This document shows, in pieces, positions 43,301 through 51,789 of a DNA stretch of 64,000 nt. The stretch is from Prostheceraeus crozeri. Taxonomy: Eukaryota; Platyhelminthes; Polycladida; Euryleptidae. Positions within the stretch are counted from its first letter, which is position 1. Each line of letters begins with the position of its first letter. The translations under genes were made by a program, and so were the position numbers. Where the stretch lies: positions 186,001-250,000 of the forward strand of contig CAJQUW010005784.1 in the NCBI GenBank assembly GCA_907163375.1, read 5' to 3'. A model generated the notes under the pieces. It was not told where the DNA came from and ran no database searches. It worked only from the letters and a program-made list of their open reading frames with translations.

Positions 43301-44491
43301 CTGCTGTAACATCTGTGACTTCTGTTGGTCTCCAGAAGTAATAGGACGACCTTTATAATTATTATGATTAACCATTATGGGTGTTAATGTCTTTTTAATT
43401 TCATATTTTTCAGTACATATAATAGTTCCTTGATAAATAATATTATGAAACATATAGTTATGTCGTTCATTATACCGTATTTCTGTTTGACATAATCTTT
43501 TGTTACTTAGGTAGAATTCTTTTACGTTAGAATAGATAGTGTCATTAATTGCAACATTACCAGTATATAAGGGGGTAATATTACCAACAGAAATATACTT
43601 CACGTTTAATTCAAACACATTCACTTCTATTATATGTTTGTTCTTTTTATGAAACTTTTGTAGTTTATTATAATCATATGGAAATTCATTTAGTCCATCA
43701 GAAAGATCAAACTCATTTATGTATTCTTCTTTATTATAATGACTTAGTCTTTCTTTAAAATGATGTGCAGGATGTAAATGAGCTACAACACTCCACAGAA
43801 AACAATACTGGTCATCATTTTGTATGTTAATTATTTGTGTTGAACTGAAAGGTAGGGGTATGTAACTACCACCTGTATTATTTTTATATTTGTCAATTAC
43901 TATTTTCTTAGATACTATTCTAACAAGCTTCCAACCAGATTCACGCAACTGTGCTTCAGTTATAGCATCTTTTAATTTATTAATCATTGTTTCAATTACA
44001 CGTTCTATATCCTCTACATTATGAATTTCTTGTGTTTTACTGAAATGGCCTTGTACTATTTCTTCAATATTCCCATCAGGTGCAGTCTTTGTGTAACGTA
44101 CTTCTACATTCATATAACATTTGAAAGATTTTCTAAATATGTTATAAAAGTTATATAGAATATCATAAAAGGTTTCATCGGTTTCTACAGATTCATCATA
44201 CTCATCATGTTCATCATTAAATAAAAACCTTACATCTACTTCAGGTTCATCTATTACACTAAAAACGTTTTTATATTCTGAATGTGAATAATCATTAAAT
44301 ACTCTGTTAACTTCTATATCAGTAGATAATGTTTTTAGATAGTTTATATATTCATTCATTCTCGTTATATTACTTGTATCATGTCGTTCTACATTCTGTA
44401 AATGCATACGACTCTTTAAATGAGATTTATAACCTCTAGGCGTCTGTAACTGTTTGTTACATATGTTGCAATATAGGTTACCCTCTTCCAT
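40391..44491 (-). CDS. P1 protein-primed DNA polymerase B
   Basis: 1366 residues, uninterrupted. It starts with a C2H2 finger ('YCNICNKQL', residues 8-30). A conserved block 'NDDQYCFLWSVVAHLHP' (~225-240) is typical of Polinton polymerases. A Gln-rich repeat lies at ~387-460 and a second finger near 485. Exonuclease motifs: 'YCDFEAY' (~541), 'YNGSKYDFHL' (~680), 'YLQIDVLILAD' (~825). Polymerase motifs: A 'DFNSLYSSCM' (~960), B 'KLMNNAFYGKT' (~1118), C 'SDTDTVFLE' (~1220). A 'DHDHLNGLYRG' Cys/His insert lies between Exo I and Exo II. It would replicate the linear element from its ends. An intact frame beside broken genes is notable. Confidence 0.95.
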   Translation of the reverse strand: MEEGNLYCNICNKQLQTPRGYKSHLKSRMHLQNVERHDTSNITRMNEYINYLKTLSTDIEVNRVFNDYSHSEYKNVFSVIDEPEVDVRFLFNDEHDEYDESVETDETFYDILYNFYNIFRKSFKCYMNVEVRYTKTAPDGNIEEIVQGHFSKTQEIHNVEDIERVIETMINKLKDAITEAQLRESGWKLVRIVSKKIVIDKYKNNTGGSYIPLPFSSTQIINIQNDDQYCFLWSVVAHLHPAHHFKERLSHYNKEEYINEFDLSDGLNEFPYDYNKLQKFHKKNKHIIEVNVFELNVKYISVGNITPLYTGNVAINDTIYSNVKEFYLSNKRLCQTEIRYNERHNYMFHNIIYQGTIICTEKYEIKKTLTPIMVNHNNYKGRPITSGDQQKSQMLQQQYQQQSQMLQQQNQQQSQMLQQQNQQQSQMLQQQYQQQYQEQLQMLEQEYQQQLQMLMQPAQANILYYQGHYILCKDVSIFTRTSDHTNFPCLQCMTSFRSEQALNNHLVNCQQNEAVKNTFPKGDYLEYNKWYYKNKVPFTIYCDFEAYNVKITGKCNNNLFEQKPLCWGMYIHSNYPNLFQSEYYQYYGEDSAIKFVNTIEELQGRFSQLLKTNKPMLPLTSEQLVQFNNEKNCYYCGKELDKDKVKDHDHLNGLYRGAVHNSCNLNANKFRYNFVPLYFYNGSKYDFHLIIKELFSSKTLQQLRTNILCKTEEEYFSMQFGCIRILDAFRFFTPYSLEAMGKTLKPEQCKILNKYNLSPLKGIFPYEYLTGDINRINEIMQEQQLSPRDKFKTTLKQSELSEEDYAEAQKNWAELNCTTMYDYTMKYLQIDVLILADLFENFRDMCIEYYGIDPCYCYSTPGLTWLAGLKHTGVKLKHYKENTYDKLLFFESGIRGGVSSVLGNRYVKCYNKKVNPDTYGIMKPLSPEEKEKILEIFRTKREGVERENAIDEFMRENYLLYYDFNSLYSSCMIQELPTGEMEWCDKLVYERTVEDGHGCVYEVDLKYPDELKDTTKYFPFCPENKVPNMDDFTDYQNSIIPKKYRPTKKLMLTQSNKEKYVIEGRMLDWYLDHGMSLIKIHRKLIYKKSKWLKNYIEFNIEKRKIAKRNKDDFGNVFFKLMNNAFYGKTLENVRNRQNIEIVYNKDRFQNLTRKPTYKRTTRFSDNLCAVHLRRSIVKHDKFNFIVFTILELAKLFMYNFIYDHLAPAYGENYKLHFSDTDTVFLELTVPYNSSLDKEIDKIKDIIHPSDLCKVKDELEGNEEYITEAVFLKSKCYCYDTTRNNKTYKTLKGISKASVANQITFQDYKNALFNNEIKAACNYRLNSKNHKMYLKEEHKLALDPFDDKRKILPDGITTLPFFNFFNI
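43111..43335 (-). repeat. In-frame Gln-rich 36-bp repeat inside polymerase B
   Basis: About six copies encode variants of 'QQQSQMLQQQNQ'. The array is fully in frame and so expands without breaking the gene. It separates the N-terminal finger region from the exonuclease. Confidence 0.85.
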
Positions 44492-44541
44492 TTTACTTTT
44501 TTTTAATAAAAAATTTATGTTTTACTTTTTAATAAAAAAAT

Positions 44542-44910
44542 TTATGTTTTTACATAGAACCTCGGTTCCGCCAACTTCGTTGGATATACAGGAATATTTA
44601 ATTCATTTAATGTCTCTAGATCGTAAGCTGTTAAATGTTCTTTCTTAACCAACCACCATAAATTATTATAAGCTAAAAATACTCTGAAACTTCGCAGACA
44701 CGGTGGTAAGTATCCATTTTTAATATGTGGTTTTAAACCGTGTTTTATTTTATAGTCTTCAACGAACTCTATGTATTTATGATGGTAATGAAATTTAACT
44801 TCTTTCTTTGAATTTACAGGGTTTGTAGGATGACGATAGTTTTTTAAAACTGGTACGTGTTCTATTTTATGGGCCTTTGTCTTCTGAGTTTCACTCACCT
44901 CGTTAATCAT
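44542..44910 (-). CDS. P1 small protein, unknown
   Basis: 122 residues, basic in the first half ('KFHYHHKYIEFVEDYKIKHG'), then 'SFRVFLAYNNLWWLVKK'. It lies between polymerase B and the membrane ATPase in the same direction, so it may belong to one transcription unit. The C-terminal codons cross a miniature hairpin pair (44558-44583), giving an 'AEPRFYVKT' end that may be recently added. No family was recognised. Confidence 0.5.
   Translation of the reverse strand: MINEVSETQKTKAHKIEHVPVLKNYRHPTNPVNSKKEVKFHYHHKYIEFVEDYKIKHGLKPHIKNGYLPPCLRSFRVFLAYNNLWWLVKKEHLTAYDLETLNELNIPVYPTKLAEPRFYVKT
44553..44583. repeat. Miniature hairpin pair, P1
   Basis: ATAGAACCTCGGTTCC then CCAACTTCGTTGG: two adjacent stems. 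A diverged copy of the whole 31-bp unit lies at 47094-47124. Confidence 0.75.
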
Positions 44911-44924
44911 TTTTAAAACAAAAA

Positions 44925-46161
44925 TTACATTTTATTCACTTCCTCTATTATTGGACGCATAGCACTTAATGTATTTTTGGCATCAGAGACTAACGGTTGT
45001 ACATTTTTTAGTACATCACGGAGATCATTAATTCCTGTTCTAATAACATCTAGAGTATCTCTACTCTCTAATTGTTTCGGGGTTGGTATCTTTAGTACAT
45101 TATTTAGATAATGATCAAAATAGAAATAAAATGTCTCAGGTATGATAGTTAGTGGCTCAAGTGATTCGTTCTCTAGAAAGATAGTTATTTCTTCTATGTT
45201 ATGCGGTGATAAATTCTTAGCTCCTACGTATGTAGTTATATTAAAATCAGAAGAATTATTATATAAGTCATGTTCGGTGTCTAATAGAATATTAAGTTCT
45301 TTATCATATACTTGCATTTTATTCAAAATTGTATCAACACGTATTATACCGTACTTAACATGAGCATATTTTGCTAAAGGTAACGTGAGTTTATAATTTT
45401 TCTTGATGTCCTCAAAGAATGCAGTATTATTTTGTGTAGTTGTATAAAATGTTTCTACGTTCTCTCGTATCTTATTATCTACATCACAAGCTTTATGAGC
45501 TAATACTATTATTTGTATATTATGGTGTCGTCCTTTTGTAAATATTTCTGATATGTCTTTTTGTTTCACTAAACTAGCTACATCATAAAAATACTAGTAA
45601 AGACTTTTGTGTATATGTTCCAGCAAAAGTTTCCATATCTTCTAACATACATAAATCGTCTGGTGAATAAACATTAGAAAACTCTGGCCATTCATCTTCC
45701 TGTAGACAAAACACATGTACGTTTGTTTCATCAGGATAATGTTCATTTATATACTTTCTAAGAAACGTAGTCTTTCCACTTGCAGTCTTGCCATATACTA
45801 TAAAATGTAAGTTTTCTTGTGTAGTAAGTCCTTTCTGTTTATTCATTTGACGCCCAGGTGATTTCCAACCTTTAAAAGTTTTAGTTTGGTCTTTATAGAA
45901 CGCAACCTTCATTTGGTCTGATGTTTGTAAGAACCCTAACCAATTTACAAATCTATAAGTAAGATAAATAAGAACACATATGATAATAATTTTAACACAA
46001 TGAAATTTTAGAAACCCAAAGAATTTTCCAAGATCTGAATTCTCTGAAAATAAAGTTTTTTCATTAGATGGGCGGTACTGATTAACTAAAGGCAGTGGCT
46101 TGGGCAACACAGTGTACACATTGTCTCGAAGGTCCATATAATTTAACGGCGGATTTTCCAT
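44925..46161 (-). pseudogene. P1 second P-loop ATPase, membrane-anchored, frameshifted
   Basis: The first part (46161-45583) has a basic/proline N-terminus and a transmembrane helix at ~50-70 ('VKIIIICVLIYLTYRF'). Walker A 'VYGKTASGKTTF' follows near residue 125, then a 'KSLLVF' strand entering Walker B. A single-base length change in a T-run near 45590 breaks the frame there. The second part (45569-44925) continues in another frame with 'FTKGRHHNIQIIVLAHKA', a sensor strand like that of the packaging ATPase. It then runs about 150 residues to a helical tail. It is distinct from the ATPase at 39618-40394. A membrane-linked ATPase resembles filamentous-phage Zot/pI-type assembly motors, but that link is inference. 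Confidence 0.7.
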
Positions 46162-46400
46162 TTTTTAAAGTGAGAAAAGTACTTCGGACACCGTGCACCC
46201 CTCCACTCCTTTGGGCGTTTAATGCCTCTCTTGGAGCTCTAGACCCACACGGACACCCACGTCCGGGGGTCAAAACGAAGGCGTATCCACTCACCCGGGC
46301 TTATGGAGGGCTCTAAACTAGTACAGACGCAAAGTTACTTTCCCACACCCAAAGTTAATTTCCCGCACCCAAAGTTACTTTTCCCGCACAAGTGAGTGAA
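46160..46400. other. GC-rich intergenic insert in P1
   Basis: Unlike the surrounding AT-rich DNA, 46180-46320 is GC-rich with several short stems (for example CGGAC-ACCCAC-GTCCG). Three copies of 'CACCCAAAGTTACTTTCCCGC'-like ~22-bp direct repeats follow at 46325-46388. ORFs on either strand look random. It could be a structured RNA, a promoter or a foreign insertion. Confidence 0.4.
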
Positions 46401-46843
46401 TGTCGTTGGTAGCTTTTCTTCAATAAAACTGTGTTACAGTTGGGGCATCTTACTTGTACCTTTAAACAATCTTTACATTGGTACTTACTTGCATAAAATT
46501 CTGATTTCAGTTTGATCTCCCCACACTTATTACACTTTCGTGTGTTAACAGAACATGCATTGTAATGATTTTTAAACCCCTGACTAGTGAAAAAGTTATT
46601 ACAACACGTGCATTGTCTATCTTTTATTATAGCCCGTGGCGGTAATTGACATGTCCTTAGGTGACGAGCGAAATTCTTCGAGGTTATACTTTTTCCACAG
46701 TCATTACATGTCTTTCTCTTCTTGGCTTGTGTTACATTCTGTTGTACTGGCTCTCCATGTAGGGGGTGTGCTTGCTGGCCATGTGGGGGGTGCACTGGCT
46801 GGCCATGTGGGGGGTGCACTGGCTGGCCATGTAGGGGGTGCAC
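46355..46843 (-). CDS. P1 Cys/His zinc-finger protein with His/Pro repeats
   Basis: 162 residues. The first ~35 are tandem 'PVHPPHGQ' units encoded by a 24-bp minisatellite. Then come Cys/His fingers: 'CNDCGKSITSKNFARHLRTC', 'CTCCNNFFTSQGFKNHYNAC', 'CNKCGEIKLKSEFY...CKDC' and 'CPNCNTVLLKKSYQRHSLTC'. Nucleic-acid binding is likely. It is divergent from the fibre gene. In P2 the same position holds a different gene (62861 onward), so this is a variable slot. Confidence 0.65.
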   Translation of the reverse strand: MHPLHGQPVHPPHGQPVHPPHGQQAHPLHGEPVQQNVTQAKKRKTCNDCGKSITSKNFARHLRTCQLPPRAIIKDRQCTCCNNFFTSQGFKNHYNACSVNTRKCNKCGEIKLKSEFYASKYQCKDCLKVQVRCPNCNTVLLKKSYQRHSLTCAGKVTLGAGN

Positions 46844-47030
46844 TGGCTCTCCATGTAGGGGGTGTACTGGGTATACTTGCTGTACTGAGTGTACTGCCTG
46901 TTCATGCCCCTGTTCATGGACTGGGTGTGCTTGCTGTACTGAGTGTACTGCCTGTTCATACCCCAGCTGTTCATGGACTGGGTGTGCTTGCTGTACTGAT
47001 TATAGTGGCTGTACTGGGTGCACTGTCGCA
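46740..47030. repeat. Minisatellite in P1 (24-30-bp units)
   Basis: It begins with copies of 'GGCCATGTGGGGGGTGCACT', then degenerate 'TGTACTGAGTGTACTGCC' units. It encodes the His/Pro repeat of the zinc-finger gene. Beyond 46843 it leaves that frame, so repeat expansion may have shifted the true start. Confidence 0.8.
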
Positions 47031-47093
47031 TGAACTACTTTCATATGTTTATTTAATAATGGTTTATTACGAAAAGATAAATTACAGATTTCG

Positions 47094-47124
47094 CATAGAA
47101 CCTTGGCTCCGCCAACTTTGTTGG
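47094..47124. repeat. Miniature hairpin pair, P1 second copy
   Basis: ATAGAACCTTGGCTCC then CCAACTTTGTTGG, the same arrangement as 44553-44583, upstream of the fibre gene. Confidence 0.7.
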
Positions 47125-47163
47125 TTAACATATTTTTTAGCAGAAAAAAATAATCTAGAAAAA

Positions 47164-48000
47164 ATGATGCTAACAAATGTTGGTGGGTGTGCTTACATTC
47201 CGAATAATCAAGAATCAGAAATAGAACTAGACAACTATATCATGAAAACTGGAGACGTTTTAACAGGACCGTTACATCTTTCTATTCTTCCACAACAAAG
47301 TACTGAGTTAGCAAATAAAGAATATGTTGATAAACAGTTCGATAGAATTGTGGCACTGCTGTCTCCACTAATGAAAGAAACCAAGCTTCTAAAGCAGAAT
47401 GATGAAAGGCTGCAAGAAAAGCTAACAGACCTAAGTAGCAAACATGGAAATATAGAAGCAGATATATCAAAACTTCATAAAAAAATAACAGAACATTCAA
47501 AACTTGTAATCCTGTTATCACTAAATTTAAAGTCTGCCATTGCAAAGAATACAAATCAAAATAAACAACTAAAAGAAGAGTTAGAAAAAGTTAGCGAAAA
47601 GAATCGAAAATTATTACAACACTTTCAACAGCTGCAAACCACATTCCAAAAAAGTGTTGATGAATTAAGTAGCCGAATCACACAACAAGCAAAGCACATA
47701 AACAGAATGATAAATGAAGTTAAAGCACTTAAACAAAAGGTTAGTGAATTGAAGACCCTTAAAACGAATTTAGAACATGAAGTAAAGAAAAATTCTAAAG
47801 GAAATAAGAAACAGTTGAATGCTATTAAAGTTCAATTGGCTGCTCTTAAAACAGAAGTAAAGAAAAGTGAGAAAAAATTAGAAGTAAATGAAAAAGAAAT
47901 TAAAGTACATCACACGCTGCTTGACGCAATAGATAACGTGCAGCGGAAAATTAATAAAGTTATCGCGAAGCTGTTGTCCATTCACAAACGTAAATCTTAA
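47164..48000 (+). CDS. P1 fibre-like coiled-coil protein
   Basis: 278 residues from the ATG at 47164, matched by P2's start; the longer upstream frame is minisatellite. The N-terminus has 'GCAYIPNNQESEIE', then 'YIMKTGDVLTGPLHLS' and 'ELANKEYVDKQ'. This resembles the phage tail-fibre signature 'M.G.l.g...p....dA.nK.YVD'. The remainder (~60-255) is a long coiled coil ending in a basic 'LLSIHKRKS'. A trimeric spike or fibre is the best guess. The P2 copy is 61863-62750. Confidence 0.65.
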   Translation: MMLTNVGGCAYIPNNQESEIELDNYIMKTGDVLTGPLHLSILPQQSTELANKEYVDKQFDRIVALLSPLMKETKLLKQNDERLQEKLTDLSSKHGNIEADISKLHKKITEHSKLVILLSLNLKSAIAKNTNQNKQLKEELEKVSEKNRKLLQHFQQLQTTFQKSVDELSSRITQQAKHINRMINEVKALKQKVSELKTLKTNLEHEVKKNSKGNKKQLNAIKVQLAALKTEVKKSEKKLEVNEKEIKVHHTLLDAIDNVQRKINKVIAKLLSIHKRKS

Positions 48001-48092
48001 TAGAATTTAGCCGATCGGCCCAAAGGTCCTCAGGTTACTAACCAACCACAAACGTAAATATTTTTCACAAAAGTCAAATTTAAGCTTAAAAA

Positions 48093-48480
48093 ATGCCTAT
48101 AATTTATAAACACAATCTTAAACATTTTGCTTCAAATAATAAAATTGCTCATTAACCATCTCTGAAACCTGTGTACCATTATGATAGTGTAGAAACTGTT
48201 CAAACAGAAGGAGCTGGCATCTTTTCTGGTATCGGCAGTATCGTTAACTTGATGAAAAATAATAAAGATTTGATTTCATCTGCTGCTAAAGGAGCAGCTG
48301 CTATAGGTAGTACAGCTAGTGCAATATCGAATGCTGTTAAGTCACAAAACGAATTAAAACAACTAGAAGCTATTCGCAAACTTAGAAATGATGCAAAAGA
48401 AATGCAAAAAGACAAAAAGCTCTCAGAGGAAACAAAAAACAAAATTGCTAAATTAGCGAAGATGGAAAGTAAACATGATT
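48093..48480 (+). pseudogene. P1 small hydrophobic core-like protein, nonsense-interrupted
   Basis: Homologous to P2's 61230-61820. The start at 48093 ('MPIIYKHNLKHFAS') is followed by TAA where P2 has Glu (about codon 21). The frame then continues through an amphipathic 'GIFSGIGSIVNLM' and the Ala-rich 'SAAKGAAAIGSTASAIS'. The P1 copy ends ~65 residues earlier than P2's, whose extra tail includes miniature hairpin insertions. Small amphipathic virion proteins of Polinton/adenovirus-type viruses have comparable helices, but homology is not proven. Confidence 0.6.
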
Positions 48481-48573
48481 AAAAAACAATTGCAGAAATG
48501 AGAGGAAATGGTCTAGCAAAATTCTAGTAGCAAAATTCTAGTACCAAACTGATTTTTTCTAATAAAAAATATA

Positions 48574-49907
48574 ATGGCAACTCTGATTGAAAGTAAATTT
48601 AGATTAGACGATCCCCCGTTCGTTAGTTACAATCAAAAAAAGAATGACTATATAAGAATTGCTATGAACCCCGGTTCTTCAGGTAGAGTGAATACTGGAG
48701 GTGATTTAATTTTTGAAGTTGACAATCAACAAAGTTATTTATATTTACCCGATTCATTTTTACACTGTGAATATTCTCTATATTCTGATGATGATTTTAC
48801 AACACCATTACCTGCTACGGATAATATTACATTAGAAAACAATTTCTTCCCAAGACTATTCACACAAATGCGTTTAGATGTTGCAACACAAAATATAGAA
48901 ACCATAAGTGATTCACCTGGCATTAATGATTCGATGCTTTGATTTGTTACAATAGGTGAAAATACTAAAATACATGAAATCGAAGGTTGGTTTCCTGATA
49001 ACCATACCGGCATACTTAAAGATGATTTAACTCACACTGGAACAGATGCAGTAGGAATTGCGAAAGATGTAGAAAACATAGTGAAACAGTTAAACAGTAC
49101 ACAAAATAGCTCATACCAGAAAAGACGCAATTTTAATAATAAAAGTAAACAAACTGTTGATTGGTCATTGTCTCCATTATTCGGGTATTTAGATTACAAT
49201 AAAATATCATGTCAATTAAAATTCAAACTCATAGTTCATCGCACTTTAAATAATGAATCAATATTTTATGGAAAGGCTGGGAAGAAAGCATACCTAAAAA
49301 TTGATAGACTTGAATGGTGGGTAAAACATATTACTCCTAGTTTAGAGGTTGAAACAACTATTACGAAAAGATTAAATACGAACAAACCAATTCCAGTAAG
49401 TTTTATGAAGCGTACTGCGAGCTCTGTCACTTTTACTGAACAAAGATTTAACTGGCATTTCACAAGGACATCAAATACTCCAAGATATTTTTTACTCACT
49501 TTTCAAAAGAATGAAACACCTAGTTTTGATAAGAACAATAGTCTTTTCCATATTAATTCAATTCGAAGTTTACAAGTTTCATTAAATCAAACACGTTATC
49601 CTATTGATCCATTGAGATTTGATAACACCAATAATCAATTTATGGAAGGATATGACGCTTATAGAAATCTATGCCGAGAATTTGGAGTTGAAGCACAATT
49701 AAATCCTGTAGATTGGAAGAATTTATATCCTGTCTTATGCTTTGATTTAAGCGCACAATCGGAATATATTATCAAGAATGGCTGTGATGTGACAATTAAT
49801 ATTGAAAAGACAAATTCCACAACCTCATTGATGGCTTATGGTTTATTGCTAGAAGACGCTAGAATTCTATTGAAATTCTTAATGGAAAGATGGTTAGGAT
49901 CGGCTAA
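48574..49907 (+). pseudogene. P1 major capsid protein (double jelly roll), interrupted
   Basis: Aligns along its length with the intact P2 capsid gene (59729-61063). TGA at 48940-48942 replaces an Arg codon of P2. A one-base deletion near 49860 shifts the last ~15 codons, so the expected end is 49907. Recognisable features are 'DDPPFVSYNQKKNDYIRIAM' at the N-terminus and a central 'RFNWHFTRTSNTPRYFLLTF' strand. The latter matches the 'PR(W/Y)...FQ' block of Polinton double-jelly-roll capsids, and 'LQVSLNQTRYPIDP' follows. Confidence 0.8.
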
Positions 49908-49998
49908 AGTCAGAGGAACTTCGCTCCGATATGTTAGTAACCTTAGGTCCGATAGGCTAAAGCCTCTGAACAAAAGTGATCGGCTAAGCCCAAGACTA
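49905..49998. repeat. Miniature hairpin cluster, P1
   Basis: Contains GGAACTTCGCTCC, GGCTAAAGCC-type and 'GATCGGCTAA' units between capsid and small Gly/Ala gene. It resembles P2 clusters at 58957-59025 and 59705-59740. Confidence 0.7.
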
Positions 49999-50016
49999 TA
50001 AATTTTTTATTAAAAA

Positions 50017-50490
50017 ATGGCGCAAGTGAATAATATAACGGTTGAATTAAAACTACGTAACATCATTGACAAAAATACCCCTAAAACTATTACGATTGAC
50101 AAAAAGAAGTATTACATAAGTAAACCAATGATAGAGAATATCAAATTACAAGAAGAAAAGAATGGAGGGATTCTCCCATTAATACCACTAATCATAGGTG
50201 GCATAGCAGCGGCAGGAAGTGTTGCAGGTGGAACGGCTGGTATTGTCTAGGCAGTAAATAAAAATAAATCAGAGAAGGCAGCATTAGAAGAACAAAAACG
50301 CCATAATAGGGAGTTAGAGAAAGCTGCTAGAGGTGAGGGAATAGTAGACAATTTTATTAGTAAATTAAATTTAGTTGATGAAGGGAAACGAGTTCTTACA
50401 AATGTACTACACAATATTGATGATTTAATTGAAATAAAAGAAACAAAAGATGGATCTGGCATATATCTAAATCCTAGTATGGTGCGATAA
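50017..50490 (+). pseudogene. P1 small Gly/Ala hydrophobic protein, nonsense-interrupted
   Basis: Homologue of P2's 59015-59497. It begins 'MAQVNNITVELKLRN' and carries the hydrophobic 'GGILPLIPLIIGGIAAAGS' stretch. It meets TAG at 50248-50250 where P2 has Gln, then remains open to 50490. Similar 'lPLiPll.g..a.g' proteins accompany many Polintons and adenovirus-like elements and may be minor core or membrane-active proteins. Confidence 0.65.
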
Positions 50491-50506
50491 GAATTTATCT
50501 TTAAAA

Positions 50507-51778
50507 ATGAATTTGAATAACTTAAGAATAACAAATCTAGATCTAATGTATTATCTCTTAAAAGTACATAGAACCTCAAATTGTCACCATAGCGGAGGCG
50601 ACATACAAAAAGCATTAGAAAACTTTCCTGGCTTTATTTGGAGTAAATATTCGAAAGAGGAACATTTACCTGGGCATAATTTTACTGGCCCCGGCACAAG
50701 ATTAGATTTAAGATTAAACGATGATAATACACCTAGAGAAAATAGTAAACCAATAAATAGAGTAGATGCCGCCGCTTATAAACATGATTTAGCTTATCGA
50801 AATCATGACCTAAGTTTTCGACATGAAGCAGATAAGAAAATGATTCAAGAATTAGATAGTATTCAGAATCCTTCCTTTAGAGAAAGAATTGAAAGAATGT
50901 TTGTTAAGAAAGCTTTCCAAGCAAAATTGCTTTTTGGCCAGGGGATAGATGAAACGACAGCAAAGCTGTCTGAGAGCAACGCTCGAACCTACGCGTCCGA
51001 AATTCACAAGGAATACAGAAAGCCGAAATATCTATTGAAGGTAAAAGTATTTAATAAAGATGATATTTGGAGTGCAGATCTAATTAATATGCCTAATGAA
51101 AGAGGGTTTAAGTACGCATTGACCGTTATAGATTTATATACACGATACGCTTGGGCAAAGCCTTTAAAAAACAAAAGTGGTCTGTCAGTTATATATGCGT
51201 TTGAAGAAATCTTTAAAGAAAGTTTTAGAAAGCCAAAAAAGCTATTCGTTGATAAAGGGTCGGAATTTTATAACAGAAATGTAAAGCCTCTATTTGAAAC
51301 TGTTTATTCAACCGAAAATGCAGGAAAGGCTGTAGTAATACAGCGTTTCAATAGATCATTGAAAAATAAAATTTTTAAGAAATTTACTGAGCAAAGAAAT
51401 CAGAAATGGTTGAAGATATTACCAGGAATTGTAGAAGAGTATAACAATAAGATTCATTCAGGTATTGAAGAAACTCCAAAGAATGCTTCTAACGACCCCG
51501 ATTTGATACGAAAGAAAATATTCGAAAATAATTATTCGAATGAGAATAATCCGAATTTACAGAAACGTAAGCCGAAATTTAAAATTGGGGATAGAGTGCG
51601 AATATTCAAGTATAAGAATAAATTTGAAAAAGGTTTTGTTGGATACTGGACTAAGGAGATATTTGAAGTTTGTAAAATAAACGAAACTTATCCGATTACT
51701 TATGAAATTAAAGAATTAGATAATGAGGATATCAGAGGCAGATTTTATGAAAACGAATTACAGAAAACAGAGCTTTAG
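50507..51778 (+). CDS. P1 PLA2-integrase fusion, catalytically altered
   Basis: 423 residues, open. The N-terminal part has the phospholipase A2 calcium loop 'FTGPGTRLDL' and catalytic 'HDLAY', as in parvovirus VP1-type domains. The C-terminal part is a retroviral-type integrase with Asp in 'WSADL' and Asp in 'LFVDKGSEF'. The third catalytic residue is Gln ('VVIQRFNRSLK') where P2 has Glu. Eight residues found in P2 just before this segment are missing. The SH3-like C-terminal domain ('KFKIGDRVRIFKYKNKFEKG') is preserved. The Glu-to-Gln change should abolish strand transfer. It converges on the protease gene with an 11-bp gap. Confidence 0.9.
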   Translation: MNLNNLRITNLDLMYYLLKVHRTSNCHHSGGDIQKALENFPGFIWSKYSKEEHLPGHNFTGPGTRLDLRLNDDNTPRENSKPINRVDAAAYKHDLAYRNHDLSFRHEADKKMIQELDSIQNPSFRERIERMFVKKAFQAKLLFGQGIDETTAKLSESNARTYASEIHKEYRKPKYLLKVKVFNKDDIWSADLINMPNERGFKYALTVIDLYTRYAWAKPLKNKSGLSVIYAFEEIFKESFRKPKKLFVDKGSEFYNRNVKPLFETVYSTENAGKAVVIQRFNRSLKNKIFKKFTEQRNQKWLKILPGIVEEYNNKIHSGIEETPKNASNDPDLIRKKIFENNYSNENNPNLQKRKPKFKIGDRVRIFKYKNKFEKGFVGYWTKEIFEVCKINETYPITYEIKELDNEDIRGRFYENELQKTEL

Positions 51779-51789
51779 CTTTGCTTGAG

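Noticed and set aside
46200..46320. tRNA or Pol III gene in the GC-rich island
   Set aside because: No convincing A and B boxes or cloverleaf; the best B-box-like match lacks key bases.
46636..47163. N-terminal extension of the P1 fibre ORF (Gly/Val/His-rich)
   Set aside because: It is translated minisatellite DNA and opposite-strand zinc-finger gene; P2's fibre starts at the position equivalent to 47164.
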